64,000 nucleotides of DNA from Aporrectodea caliginosa (taxonomy: Eukaryota; Annelida; Clitellata; Crassiclitellata; Lumbricidae), in assembly GCA_020284085.1 (NCBI GenBank), contig JACEVL010001172.1:1-64000 (forward strand), read 5' to 3'. Under the pieces are notes generated by a model that did no database searches, had not been told where the DNA came from, and saw only the letters and a program-made list of their open reading frames with translations. The stretch's first letter is position 1, and each line of letters starts with the position of its first letter. Position numbers and translations under genes: made by a program. Below, piece by piece: positions 51,370-62,300 of this stretch.

Positions 51370-52857
51370 TCAGTTCTGTATGTTCGTATTCTCCCTGGCA
51401 AGGTCAGCACCAGTGGAGTTCTGCGTTTGGGTACGAGTCTCCCTGTCAGATTTTCTGTGTAGTTCGATCTGTTGGTTCGTCTGGTCTCTAGGAACCCAGG
51501 CGGTCGATGGGCCCGGCAGAGGAGGTTCACGAGCGTCTGCATAAGATTCTAAAGGTGCAGAATGTAGTTGAGAGCTGGGTCTGTCTTGAGTAGGTAACTG
51601 TCTGGGTGGCAGTGCTTCTGGGAAGTGTGTGCGTGGTTGGTGGGTATATCCAGTTCTTAGGTTGTTCCGGTGCAGTTCAGTTCCTGTTTCTTTTACTTTA
51701 TGCTGTCCAGATGTAGATCTGTCTGTATGTCTAAAGAAAGGGGAGTTCGAGGAATCCCTGTCTTGTTTCCAGTTATTAGTAGCCCCTCTGTAGTTCGAGT
51801 GTTCTCCAGGCCTCATCGATTTGTTCGTACTAGTTCTAACAACTTGACTGTAGAGTGGCTTAACCCCCGGTCGCTGCTGCTGCTGGATATCTTTGTCTGC
51901 TGCTATTGTCTGTGACTGAACTGGATAGTTATGCTGCCTAGCTCCATATTCCTCCCCTTGTCCATTCTCTTGTGTGGTGGATTGTAAGGTCTTCTTCTTG
52001 TAGAGGTAGCTGCCCGCTTGCGTAGCCGCCTTGAATGCCTTAGCCACGACAACTGCTACTTCTGTGTCACTCAGTTGATCCATCATAACCCGAGTTTCTG
52101 TGTTCAACAGTATCAATTTATCGTTTGCTTCCGTGATGATTTTGACTAGTAGATTTCTTCTAAGATGCTCTATCTCGTTCAGGTATAGTTCATATTCGTT
52201 GCTTAGACTGACTGCCAAACTTCTGATTGTCAGCAAGGGTGAGATAGTTCCAGGATCCAAGGGGGGTATGCAGAATTGCTCCAATTGTCGTGACAGTCCT
52301 AGGCCAGTCTTGACCCAGGCAGTCAGTTTGGTTCTGAGTTCCTTAAATAGTTTAAATTCACTATCTGCTAGCCTGCAATTGAGTTGTTCGTTCGTGTATT
52401 GATTTCTTATGGACTTCAGAGCCCCGTACATTTTGTAGAATTCGTCTCTGCTGCTTCTAGTCACTCTCTGGAGGTCGTTCAGTTGATCCTCTTGCAGTGC
52501 CAGGTCAGCTGTGTCTGCTTGCTGCGTGGGGGGTCTAGTATCAACACTAGGCCTACCAGTTTCCTTCATGAGGATGGCCAGGTCATTCACTGTCCTTTCT
52601 AGTTTCTCTATTCTCTCTCTCATTGCCAAAATTTCTGCTTCTGACTCTTTGCAAGCCCCACTGAGTTTACGTTTCCTAGTTGCTATGCATGATTTAGAGT
52701 TTCTGTTTGTTAAAAAAGTATCTAAGAGGTCCATTTCACTGTGTTCTTTTTCAAGATTTCTAAAATTTTGTCTGGGTGTTAGTTGTATAGTCGATGCATC
52801 ACTGTCTGTCATCCCGTGTGGCGGGGTACGTTGCGTTAAAGATAGACTATTTGCCAT
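51370..52857 (-). CDS. PLE ORF1: gag-like coiled-coil protein
   Basis: 495 codons from ATG 52857-52855 to TGA 51372-51370. N-terminal Ser/Thr-rich region, a basic patch (KRKL), then heptad-like LxxxxExxLxxxx sequence about residues 70-100 suggesting a coiled coil, a mainly helical centre, and a Gln/Arg/Thr/Pro-rich C-terminal half. No CCHC knuckle or GIY-YIG motif. It shares the frame of ORF2, separated by one stop. Role in RNA binding or particle assembly is inferred by analogy with gag/ORF1 proteins. Confidence 0.75.
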   Translation of the reverse strand: MANSLSLTQRTPPHGMTDSDASTIQLTPRQNFRNLEKEHSEMDLLDTFLTNRNSKSCIATRKRKLSGACKESEAEILAMRERIEKLERTVNDLAILMKETGRPSVDTRPPTQQADTADLALQEDQLNDLQRVTRSSRDEFYKMYGALKSIRNQYTNEQLNCRLADSEFKLFKELRTKLTAWVKTGLGLSRQLEQFCIPPLDPGTISPLLTIRSLAVSLSNEYELYLNEIEHLRRNLLVKIITEANDKLILLNTETRVMMDQLSDTEVAVVVAKAFKAATQAGSYLYKKKTLQSTTQENGQGEEYGARQHNYPVQSQTIAADKDIQQQQRPGVKPLYSQVVRTSTNKSMRPGEHSNYRGATNNWKQDRDSSNSPFFRHTDRSTSGQHKVKETGTELHRNNLRTGYTHQPRTHFPEALPPRQLPTQDRPSSQLHSAPLESYADAREPPLPGPSTAWVPRDQTNQQIELHRKSDRETRTQTQNSTGADLARENTNIQN

Positions 52858-52986
52858 GTTGTAGTAAAGATCAGTAAATTACAGTTCTCTTGTATGTCAT
52901 GTTGTAGTAAATATCAACGGAATAAAGAGGTGTTCTTTGGTGCAACTTTATTAAATTCAAATCCTTTAATGAAACGATTTAGAAGT

Positions 52987-53029
52987 GGCTGTAGCGCTTT
53001 CGTCTGCTTTACATGACTCGTCAGCAGCC
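52987..53029 (-). ncRNA. Hammerhead ribozyme motif (type I, minimal stem III)
   Basis: Minus strand, 53029 to 52987: stem I strand GGCUG; core CUGACGA; stem II GUC with loop AUGUAAAGCA and GAC; core GAAA; stem III GCGC; cleavage triplet CUA; stem I strand CAGCC, perfectly paired with GGCUG. All invariant core bases are present. The self-complementary GCGC with no loop fits the very short stem III of Penelope-type hammerheads, thought to work as dimers. It lies 130 bp upstream of the ORF1 ATG. Confidence 0.87.
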
Positions 53030-53194
53030 TAGTATCTAGAACAATTAAAAATTAACTTCTAAAATAAGTATAGCAAAAAATGCATATTAAAATCACTCAA
53101 ATATCTTATGGGCCTACAACAGAAATGCATTCAAACACAGCAAACAATCAAATAAAACTGAACAGTGCAATAACTATACTTAAGACAAACAAAA

Positions 53195-53508
53195 AACTAA
53201 GTAGAAACACATATAAGTAGGTAATTAAAAATTATTTAAGGCTATAGATATGATATTATAATGTCAGTGAAGAGCAGTTAGGTCTAGAAGGCAGTATAAT
53301 GTAATTTAAGAGACATTAAGGGTAATGGGAGAGGTCTGGAGCGAAGAAAATAAGAACTAAGTAGAAACACATATAAGTAGGTAATTAAAAAAAATTTTTT
53401 AAGGGCTATAGATAAGAAATTATAATGTCAGTGAAGAGCAGTTAGGTATAAAGGGCAGTATAATGTATTTTAAGAGACATTAAGGGTAATGGGAGAGGTC
53501 CGGAGCTA
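53195..53508 (-). repeat. 160-bp tandem duplication in the PLE leader
   Basis: Two imperfect units (53195-53354 and 53355-53508) sharing gtagaaacacatataagtag, gtgaagagcagttagg and gacattaagggtaatgggag. Confidence 0.85.
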
Positions 53509-54819
53509 TGAAAGTGAAGGAAACTTAGCAAACTTACAAAAGCAATATAATTATTAAAACCGAAGAGCAAAAATATCTATCTACATTCAAACTACTAATT
53601 ATAATGTAGGCTATGTATTTAAAATAAAACAGTGCTATAAAATAACTAATTGAACTCAAAATATACATTATATACAGTGCAGTGAGTCTCTTTAAAATAC
53701 CGTCTCTGATCAGACACAGTCTCTATTGCGTAGTGCAGTGAGACAAGACCAAGTTTAAAATATATAAAATAAATCATTTCCCTTAATATATTTAAAAACT
53801 GGCTTGACCATTCATTTCTTAAAGCGTTTAACTAAATATAAATTAAGTTACCTTAGTTCACAATTTATTTTAAATGAAGAAAATAAGAACTTAAAAGGAC
53901 CAATTGTCCAACGATTCAAGCTGCCCGCAAGTAATGAAAATAATCCATTGAAGGACGACAGTCTAAGTTATGTGTAGAAATTTTATAGCGCTATATTGAA
54001 GTGATCTCTGTAAGAAATATTTAAGACAGGGGGCCCTACGGCTCTAAGTGCTTAATATGCATACCTCAAAGGGCATGTATATTTTTTAACATTATTGGCC
54101 ACGTAGTGTGACCAATATAATTAAGCACAACCTGTCTAACATAAAAATATAAAGTTCGCTAACTATCGAGTCAGGTATATAATAACAAAAAGATCGCTAG
54201 ATGTCTAATAGTAAGTGACTATAATAATCGCTAGATGTCACTATGTCTAAAACATATGCTCCGCTACTAATGCAGTCGGCAATCACAACAATGTTGATAA
54301 TCTGACGCCATTTTACGAGACAGTCAAACTCATATACAATATCTATTAAAATGTCATGTTTTAAACAAATCTAGTGTGTTTTACGTTACTTAAAAATCAA
54401 ATCAAGTAATTTAAAACGTTGCGAGTACATGGTTAACTACAAGTCAGGCACTATGGGTAGTTAAAACTGAAACCGAAAGCGCTTAGGTAATTCAGAGTTC
54501 CTTACTACAGAAATAGTCAAACTATGACTGCTAGCACAAGTGGCAGTCCAATTTAAAACATTTCTAAATTATAATTTCAATGTGATAAATGCAGTATTTC
54601 TAATTGTTGTTTTAGCATTAGACCAAACCAACAGGAGGCCATCATCAATGTATCCAACCAACAACATCAATCAAAGTTCTTCACAAATTCTACTGTCTGG
54701 AGATCTCCATGCAAAAACAGTCTGCAACTACAACTAATGACAAGTTTCCAAAGCTACTGGCACACTTAACTGATACATCAAGGATTAAAACCACTGAAAA
54801 GACATCAATTATTATGTAA
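53509..54819 (-). other. PLE 5' leader, non-coding
   Basis: AT-rich sequence without a supported ORF. Given the tandem arrangement it probably contains the promoter of the full unit. No further hammerhead core (CUGANGA plus GAAA in register) was found by eye. Confidence 0.5.
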
Positions 54820-55174
54820 TTTAAAGTGGATAACAATTCTCTGCCCACTCGGACAGCTATGCAGACCCTAAAGTGGATTAAACTGCCAGAAAATCAACTT
54901 TCAGATACTGATATATCAAAGAGCACAGCATCAATCAATCAATTTACAAGAACAAAAGTTATTCAAGCATCAGTGCTAATAGATTAAGAATGTTATCACT
55001 GTCTATTTTATCTAAATTATTTTTTATTTCTCTTTTCAAGTGCCATGGGGCAGGGTATTTGGAGCTAATTAGAGATTTTTTTATGCTCTTGCTATTTTTA
55101 TAAGCTAGCATTGGTTTGCATTGTATATATTTATAGATCTCAGGGCATTCTGCTATTAGTTCGGACCACAGTTT
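54820..55174 (-). repeat. Terminal direct repeat, 5' partial copy (PLE pseudo-LTR)
   Basis: Same 355 bp in the same orientation ahead of the full unit, the tandem partial-plus-full arrangement usual for Penelope-like elements. Being 5'-truncated, it does not include the hammerhead motif. Confidence 0.95.
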
Positions 55175-55566
55175 GGAATTATGCAAGCCTTGTGTCATCC
55201 ATGGATGTTGAAAAGTGTTCTTTTTGGAGGTCTTCTTTACTTTTAATGGAAATGCTTGGTCGTAGTTAAGTTTAATTATATTTATGAATGAGGTGTAAGC
55301 TAGGTTTGTTTCTTCTTGATCACATAGCAGTTTTACAGATGACCAGTCAGCATCAGCCAATAGCCTTTTAAAATTAGAGATGGTATCCTGGTTAACAGTC
55401 CTTGACATCTCGATGGTTCTTGGAGTACATTGGGTATTTAAGTCATTCTGAATCCAAGTAATAATAGGTAAATGGTCGGAAATATCAGATATTATTATCG
55501 CCGAATTGATAACACAGTCTGCAGAGTTGGTAAAAGTGTTGTCGATTAGGGTAGCAGTGGTAGGAG
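55175..55566 (-). pseudogene. LINE endonuclease C-terminal fragment
   Basis: Reads LIDNTFTNSADCVINSA, then ISDHLPIITW (the SDH catalytic motif) and HPWMTQGLHNS, where the Penelope-like element begins. The frame continues by chance into the tail of the Penelope ORF2 and stops at 54959-54961. Confidence 0.85.
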
Positions 55567-56545
55567 TAATCCTATCGCAAATCAAAGAATCGTAATCGGA
55601 ATCCCCAAAAGTCTAAAGCGCCATTCGAAATCCAAGTAGGGGTGTGGGTTTTAGTCAAGAGCGCTGCGTCGAGTCAGAGAGGTTGTCCAAGGGTAGTTCG
55701 AAGGAGGTCCGTGCGACTGGTTCCAGCGACTTCGTTTTTTCCCCGTATTATGTCGAGAATACGACAACGATTTTTGATAAATCGCGCGACCATCTTATGT
55801 AATCTGACCACCTAATTTCTATCAGTCGAAATAAAAATTGTCTATAACATTACAACATGGGCGTAGCCAGGAAAAAATTTCGGATGGGTTTTAAGTTTTC
55901 AGGGGGTTCAATTGGAAATGGCCGAAAATTTAAGTTTTTTTGGTATTTCGCATATAGCTGCATAAAAAGAAAAAAAATTGAATTTCTTTGAGGGGTTTGA
56001 ACCCATAGAACTCCCCCTAAATACGCCCATGCATCACAATGACGATCGATAGAGATTCGGTTATTGCTCGACCACCTTCACGGAAGCATGTAGCGGCTGT
56101 TGCTCTACGATTGTAGTCTGTTGCTTCTTGCCTTGTATATACAAATATCTGTGCACTTACTATGCCGCCATCTAAGTAGGCCAACCTGAAAGATCGCTGC
56201 CTGCGTTCATCTAAATGATGTTAAGAAAAACGGTCGTCTATCTACCTATCTATCTATGAAATTTATATAACGCCCCTTCAAGATAACTATTCAGATTTCA
56301 GAGGCGCTCCCGACCCAGGTCCGGTCAAAAAGAAATTCTTAAGGACTGTAGTTTATAAAAAGCGCCAAAGGTTTCGCGGGAGAGAACGCACCGCAGAGGA
56401 GAGGCTATTCCAAAGAAAAGGACTCACGATCGAGATCAAATAGCGAAGCTTGTTCGGATAAACTAGAAGCATCACCACAGGTGAGCGGCCGCAATCAAGT
56501 ATACTGCCCAAGTATACTGTCATCTCAAGTATACTGCCAAGTATA
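55567..56545. other. Intergenic DNA paralogous to 28230-29030, with decayed LINE/SINE ends
   Basis: Aligns with the region upstream of copy 2. Includes tails with the AGCGC motif (55600-55760) and a minus-strand L2-like C-terminus (56240-56480). 55860-56030 is extra sequence with no recognised feature. Confidence 0.5.
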
Positions 56546-56547
56546 CT

Positions 56548-56743
56548 GTCATCTCGGGTTCGAATCCACCTCAAAAGCCGCCGCGTAGGGACCCTGGGCA
56601 AGTCCTTCACTCGCAATTGCTCATGCGCTTCGGCGTGAAACTCCGATTCAGCGTTCGCGCAGTAGTCGGGAGCGCCTCTGAATGGGAAATCTGGTTGGGG
56701 CGCTATAACAAGTGTTCAGATACAATACAATACAATACAAATA
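56548..56743 (+). mobile_element. tRNA-derived SINE, family A, copy 3 (5'-truncated)
   Basis: B box GGTTCGAATCC at 56557-56567, the same body as 18490-18723, tail GGGAGCGCCTCTGA...GGGGCGCTATAA and (ACAAT)n. The A-box half is missing. The paralogous site near 29028 is empty. Confidence 0.82.
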
Positions 56744-57121
56744 ATTTATTCTAATCCATACCGTGCTTGAATTTTCTGGAGTAACTTGCGTTGAATAACT
56801 TGCGTTGACGTGTATATAGGCCTATATAGGCCTATTTATTTAGTGCTGTTCGCTACAGATGTATACGCAATTTCGGCATATCATTTAACTCCACTACGTC
56901 CTTCTCTGGCCATGTTAGTATGCAAATAATATGCAAATCAGCACACTTTCACATTCGGAATATTCAGTCTCCTCAAACTGCCTTGTATTGGTCTAATTTG
57001 CAACCGCCCTGATTTTTGTCATCTCGAGTGACAATGTTCCTGCCGCGCAGCTCATTAAAAAATATTCTGCGCAGCAGTTTCAAAAGTCCGCGCACAAGTT
57101 GTGGTAGGAAATACGTAATAC

Positions 57122-57495
57122 GTGACGTCGGCCGAGAGAAGGGACCACTTGTCGGGTTCTAGATCAGCCGGAAAATGGGTTTTTCGTAATATCGCGATTA
57201 TTAATTTTTGCGTCTAATCACAGCATCTGAAGCTCATAATGGCCGTATAGCGACCTATAATGCTCTACCTGATGTTCTAAGGCCAAATACCTGGTAATAA
57301 CGCATTGGGTAGAGACAGTTTTAATATTTATAGGTGATTTCCCGCCAAATGATATTTTATATTTCTCTTGGAAGTTCATAAATTTTTGGCCAAACGTTCT
57401 GAAATTTTTACCGTGATTTTCTGATGGTATAAGCTTATGGAAACTGGTAATAAGTCCATTCCCGACAAGTGGCCCCTTCTCTCGGCCGACGTCAC
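57122..57495. mobile_element. TIR MITE, 374 bp
   Basis: Starts GTGACGTCGGCCGAGAGAAG and ends with its inverse; inverted arms of about 38 bp including ccacttgtcggg. No ORF. The paralogous position near 29398 lacks it, and one terminus recurs at 10685-10727 in copy 1. Confidence 0.8.
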
Positions 57496-57544
57496 ATAAT
57501 TATTATGAGCTAATGTTTGCTTATTCTGGCCATTGTATTATTAA

Positions 57545-58220
57545 CCTACTTAAGCCAAACATCGTCTTTAGTAAACGAACATTATTACAAACGTGTATTT
57601 AGTCAGTACTGTAGTCTGTAGTTACAATTTACAATCACAAATGTTTATGAAAATGTGTTGCTCAGTTTTATTGCTATGCGGAAATTTAGGCTGCTCAAAC
57701 AACCGCCAGATCCGTACAGGAAAAATATTAGAAAGAACGTTGATCTCGACTACTGCAACTCGCTTTTCATTAGGATTACTATAAGATAGTTGCAAAAACT
57801 ACATGTACGTAGGCCCTATGCTTCAAAATTCTCCGGTAATAGCCATAAGAAACCCACCTCACTATAATCATGTTACATAAATATTGCTCTCGATACGCTG
57901 GCTGCCTATAGAGCAAAGATGTCTGTATGCATGTAAGCTATGTCTAATACTTCATAAACATTACACTCAATCGCCCGACTTAAATCAATCCTCCTTGTTC
58001 ACTCATACCAGATCGATCAACGCATAGTCTGGCTCTTGCTGAGCCTCGCACCAAAACAGTGCTGGGCTCTAGAACGTTCGCAGTGGGTCGTCCAAAGGCT
58101 AGGAATTCACTTACGAATTTGTGCATTCATCTACAGCGAAACTTAAAACTCACCTGTTCCAGCTCATCTGCACATCTTAGTTCCACTCTTGCATTCTCTG
58201 TCTTATCGGATTCGACTTAA
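57545..58220 (+). mobile_element. Old L2-like LINE fragment (paralogue of 29545-30000)
   Basis: Broken frames with LISTTATRFSLGLL and LQNSPVIAIRNPPHYNHV, continuing to RWLPIEQR-like residues. Part of the duplicated intergenic unit. Confidence 0.5.
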
Positions 58221-58379
58221 GAGAGACAGAGACAGACAGAAAGAGACAGAGAGTCAGAGAACGACACACAGAGAAACCTGGCTTCTGTACTGAACTACGA
58301 TAACCTTTATTTCGGAATTTTTCACTTGACGCGAACCTCGACTGATAACTTGTGAATTATGATAACAGCGCTGGAATGG

Positions 58380-58455
58380 AGTCATTAGAATGGATTCATT
58401 AGAATGGAGTCATTAGAATGGAGTCATTAGAATGGAGTCATTAGAATGGAGTCAC
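58380..58455. repeat. 15-bp minisatellite (gagtcattagaatgg)
   Basis: About five units directly before the tail of the following LINE. Confidence 0.9.
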
Positions 58456-58465
58456 TAGAATAGAA

Positions 58466-59885
58466 TATCAAATCAAATCAAATCAGTTTATTTCCTGATC
58501 CAGCAAAGTACAATTATAGCACAAAAAACACAGTAAATTACATCAGTTGTGGATACCAAGGAGGAGACCCAGAAGGGATGAAGAATCCCGCTAATAGGGC
58601 CACCTAATAATTGAGAATAACAAAAATAAATGCATGACAGCCGGTTCTTGTTATTACACTTTGATGACAAGAAAATGGCTAAGTAATTAAACAAAATTAC
58701 AAACATAACTTAACTAACACTTAACTAACACACCCAATAAAAAAGAAAATAAGAATTCAAGTAATTTGCTGAATAAGGTAAAGTCGTAGTCTTTTCTTAA
58801 AAATATGCAGACCAGGTAGTTGACGAATAGATAACGGAATACTATTCCAAACGTTGGCCCCTGCAAATCTGATAGAAAATAACCGAGTGTTTGTATGAGC
58901 AAAAGGTTGTCGATATAATTTTGAATTTCTTGTAGAGTAAGAATGAATTTCAGAGGCACGGAGGAAGAGTTGTCTATAAATTGCTGGTAACAAATTATGC
59001 TCGTAACGATACATAAATTCCCCAATCTGTGCCTTCCTAATTTGTTCAATTTTTAAGAACTTAAATTCTAAAAATAGTTGACTAGTATGAGAACCGTAAG
59101 GAACACCAGCCACGCAACGGATAGCTCGTTTTTGCAGAATGATCAGCCTTTGTAGATTGGATTTATAAGTAGAAGCCCATATTATATTGCAATAAGCGAA
59201 GTAGGGATAGATGAGAGTGTAATAGAGGGTTAACCGAACATGGGGTGGCAGTAGGTATGAAGCTCGTTTTAGAATTCCTACATTCTTAGCTATTTTAGAG
59301 GAAATAGCTTCTATGTGATCTTTCCAAGATAGATGTTGGTCTAATATTACTCCTAAAAATTTGGATGAGGTTACTTGATTAATGAGATAACCATCAATAC
59401 AGAGAGTATTAGAAGTGGTAGGCAATAGTTTCCTATGGGACCTGAAAAGAATATAATTGGTCTTATCTAGGTTCAGTGATAATTTATTGGCACGAAACCA
59501 ATTAGCAATGTGAATTAGTTGAGCATTCACTATTTGGTATAAGTTTGCGAGTGAGCTGTGTGAATAAAAGATGTTAGTGTCGTCGGCAAAGAGCACGAAG
59601 TACATAAGTGGTGATGCATTTGGAAGGTCATTAATGAAGATGAGGAATAATATAGGTCCAAGGTTCGATCCCTGCGGAACACCAAATCGGACTGTGCGCA
59701 TCGTCGAGTAGGCACCATTGCAGTAGACCACCTGTGAGCGATTCTCAAGGTAACTAGCAAACCACTTAAGCTGAACACCTCTTATACCATAGTTGTTAAG
59801 TTTTTTAAGCAGAATATTATGGTTCACCGTATCAAAAGCCTTGGCCAAGTCGAAAAAGACACCAAGGGAATATTCAATATAAATA
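58466..59885 (-). mobile_element. 5'-truncated CR1/L2-like LINE with open RT fragment
   Basis: An open frame from about 59880 to 58757 reads GVFFDLAKAFDTVNH, GVPQGSNLGPILF, FVLFADDTNIF, FRANKLSLNLDKTNYILF, LLPPHVRLTLYYTLIYPY and VWNSIPLS before its stop. The N-terminal half of ORF2 was lost at insertion. The 3' end has a TGATT-repeat tail at 58466-58485. The frame has no stops, so it is a fairly young copy. Confidence 0.88.
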
Positions 59886-60109
59886 ATTATATGGGACCAC
59901 TGACCAGTATAATGGCTAGTCTGGCTGGAAGATGAATGAAAATCATAATCAAGACCATATGCTATTTATTGCAGACGTTGTGACATGTTTTAAACTATTA
60001 GAAGCATTAGGCTCTGGGGAAGAATGTGTACATATATATAGAAGGACCATTTGGCATTGCTGAGTCACCAGACCTTTATGAATCAGTAAGATTTCTAATT
60101 AGAATACTT

Positions 60110-60688
60110 TTAACAGCTGCTCGTCTCTATGGATTGCAGTGTTTCTTTTCGTCTGTCTTCCTCAGCATCTGGAATAGTCAGCTTCTTATCCATCTCTACC
60201 ACGTGGAAGACCATTTTGCGCACAATCAGGAACAAGAGGATATCCAGCAGGAGGTCGATTACTGCGAACACGAGTGTCACTCCGTAAATGACGTATCGGA
60301 ACCGGTCTGTGTTGAAGAGAAGACATCCGCCCGTCTTCTTACAAGTCGTCTGCCACAGAATGCAGGCGGTGTCGATCAGGGAACCATAGAGCAGATTCGC
60401 TGGCACGAAACCTAAAATTTATGCATCAGATTTCTGTGTGATTTTTCTAAGAGTGGTTATCAACTTCGTTGTATACATTGTAAGAATGGACAACACGTTA
60501 TTGCTCCATAGTATTTGTCTTATCCGTCATCGTCATGGAGACTATTGATGATGAAGACGACAACCGACATTATCGTCATCATCGTCGGTGGCGACGATAA
60601 CGATGATCACCATCGTTATTACCGTCGCCATCATTATCTCCATATTCAGAAACGGCAATATCGCCGCCATCATGACCACCACAACCAC

Positions 60689-60760
<72 letters not shown>

Positions 60761-62107
60761 TAACATCACCACCACCACCACCTCCACCACCACCACCACC
60801 AACAAAATCCCTACCACCACCATCACCATCATAATCACTTCAGTTCATCCACTATTTCCAACATTAGGCTACGTGGCGTAGAACAACCAAGTCCCGTGCA
60901 TGAATGTATCCATATTATAGGTGACACAAAAGATGTACCTGGTTGTGAATTAGTAAATAACAATTGACCAAATTTATGTAGGTTAAGGATATGAAATGCT
61001 TACCCAGGAGGTTGATGGCGAATGAATTTATACTGAGAGCAAAAGATCGTTCATCATCATCAACAACTCTAGATAGAAGAGACAATAAAAAAGTAAGTGT
61101 ACCGTTAATACACCAAATCTGTTAATATTATTAATATCAATAACTTTATTAGTGTAAAATGTTATAATCAGTATGAATTAGTATATTATATCATATTTAT
61201 TATTTCATATGTATCAAAAGTATGAATTGGAATATTATAATATTATCATGTTTATCATTTCTCTTATATAATTTAATCTATAAATTAATTGATTTAAAAA
61301 AAATATTAAATAGGCCTATTTATTTTTAGAGACCATATTTGATATAAATGAGGGATCTCCTCTGCCTGCCCTCTTTCTTGGAGAGTTTCCGTCTAGAGTG
61401 AAAACAGATCTTTTCAAACCATGCTATGGTGCACAGTGTTGCCACACCATATGTTGTATCATCCTAGTCGCTTTACACCTCAGTACCAGTCGACATCCTC
61501 CGGCTTCATCCCTTATTTATGACCTGGCGTCTATGCTGATCCAACAGACTGCAGCTCCGGAATTTATATAGCACCTGTGTTTAATATGGTCTCTTTAACA
61601 CAGCCTTTGTGTTGCGTTGGAAAATTTAGGACGCATTACATTATATATATTGTCCCATTGTTAAAAGGCGTGGGACAGCTTTCAGGCTGGTTTGATTAGC
61701 CTATAAACTACTGTGTCCTTGCGAGCGACAAGTCGTCCTGGAGATTACCGTGTGATGATGAATGGAATGCAGAAACTTTTCGAACCATGACACAATGTTG
61801 AGTGGCTATTGTTTATTTAAATGGCGTTAGTATGCAGGTATTCTATTAGTTGAACTATAGATTGACAGCTGAGTATACGTATTGAAAGAGAATAGACAGG
61901 TTAGACCGACCTGAAGTTGACGATGGTCGATGGAACTCTGGCTAATGATCCAAGGAGTGACATCAGGAACAGAGTAACTGCAAACGGAATGAGGAGATTG
62001 CATGGAGGAAGACACAGACCTTTTTGTGCCCAGCCTCCTTCTCCTATTCCTCCTCCTACTCCACCTACTCCCCCACCGGATTCTATGCAGCCGCAGTCGG
62101 AGTAAGT
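60110..62107 (-). CDS. OATP/SLCO copy 4, last three exons (5' part outside the window)
   Basis: Exon 7 62107-61911 (197 nt), exon 8 61068-61004 (65 nt), exon 9 60411-60110 (302 nt with TAA). Lengths, phases and GT-AG sites match the other copies. Exon 7 has the four loop cysteines but reads GWAQKGLCLPPC-type residues; exon 8 gives RVVDDDERSFALS; exon 9 has TCKKTGGCLLFNTDRFRYVIYGV and ends ETSSC. Intron 6 (above 62107) contains a minisatellite and a Gypsy-like gag ORF, and no exon 6 is seen before the window edge, so integrity cannot be judged. Confidence 0.82.
60685..60830. repeat. (ATC)n/(ACC)n microsatellite
   Basis: Triplet tract in the last intron of copy 4. Confidence 0.95.
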
Positions 62108-62139
62108 CTACACGATATATACAAGTACATGGATTTACA

Positions 62140-62300
62140 CCACGGACGGATAGGTGATTAGATAGGTGGATGGATAGATAAATGGATAGATGGATAGAGG
62201 GATGGATGGATAAATGGATAGATGGATGGATGGATGGATGGATAAATGGATAGATGGATAGATAGATGGATGGATGGATGGCATGGATGCATGGATGGAT
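62140..62300. repeat. GGAT/GATA minisatellite beside exon 7 of copy 4
   Basis: Tetranucleotide array in the same relative place as in copies 2 and 3. Confidence 0.9.

Larger units (their letters stand above)
49125..55174 (-). mobile_element. Penelope-like retroelement (PLE), full copy preceded by a partial copy
   Basis: Minus-strand layout: partial copy 55174-54820 (tail of ORF2 and 3' UTR), then a full unit 54819-49125 with a 1.96-kb leader, hammerhead motif, ORF1, TGA and ORF2. The 355-bp direct repeats at the two ends show no difference by eye, so the insertion is young. The RT belongs to the PLE group, not to LINEs or LTR elements. No GIY-YIG endonuclease is visible at either end. It interrupts the LINE at 46755-55566. 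Confidence 0.88.
46755..55566 (-). mobile_element. CR1/L2-like LINE, 5'-truncated, split by a Penelope-like element
   Basis: The LINE occupies 55566-55175 and 49124-46755 on the minus strand. Its 5' part has the end of the endonuclease (SDISDHLPIITW), the middle a linker, and the 3' part the complete reverse transcriptase. The 3' end carries a (TTGA)n tail at 46755-46775. Comparison with the copy 2 upstream region places the 5' boundary near 55566. A frameshift near 48770 and the insertion make it non-functional. Confidence 0.88.

Noticed and set aside
54540..54737. 65-aa ORF at the start of the PLE leader
   Set aside because: Short, opposite to the element's strand, no motif.
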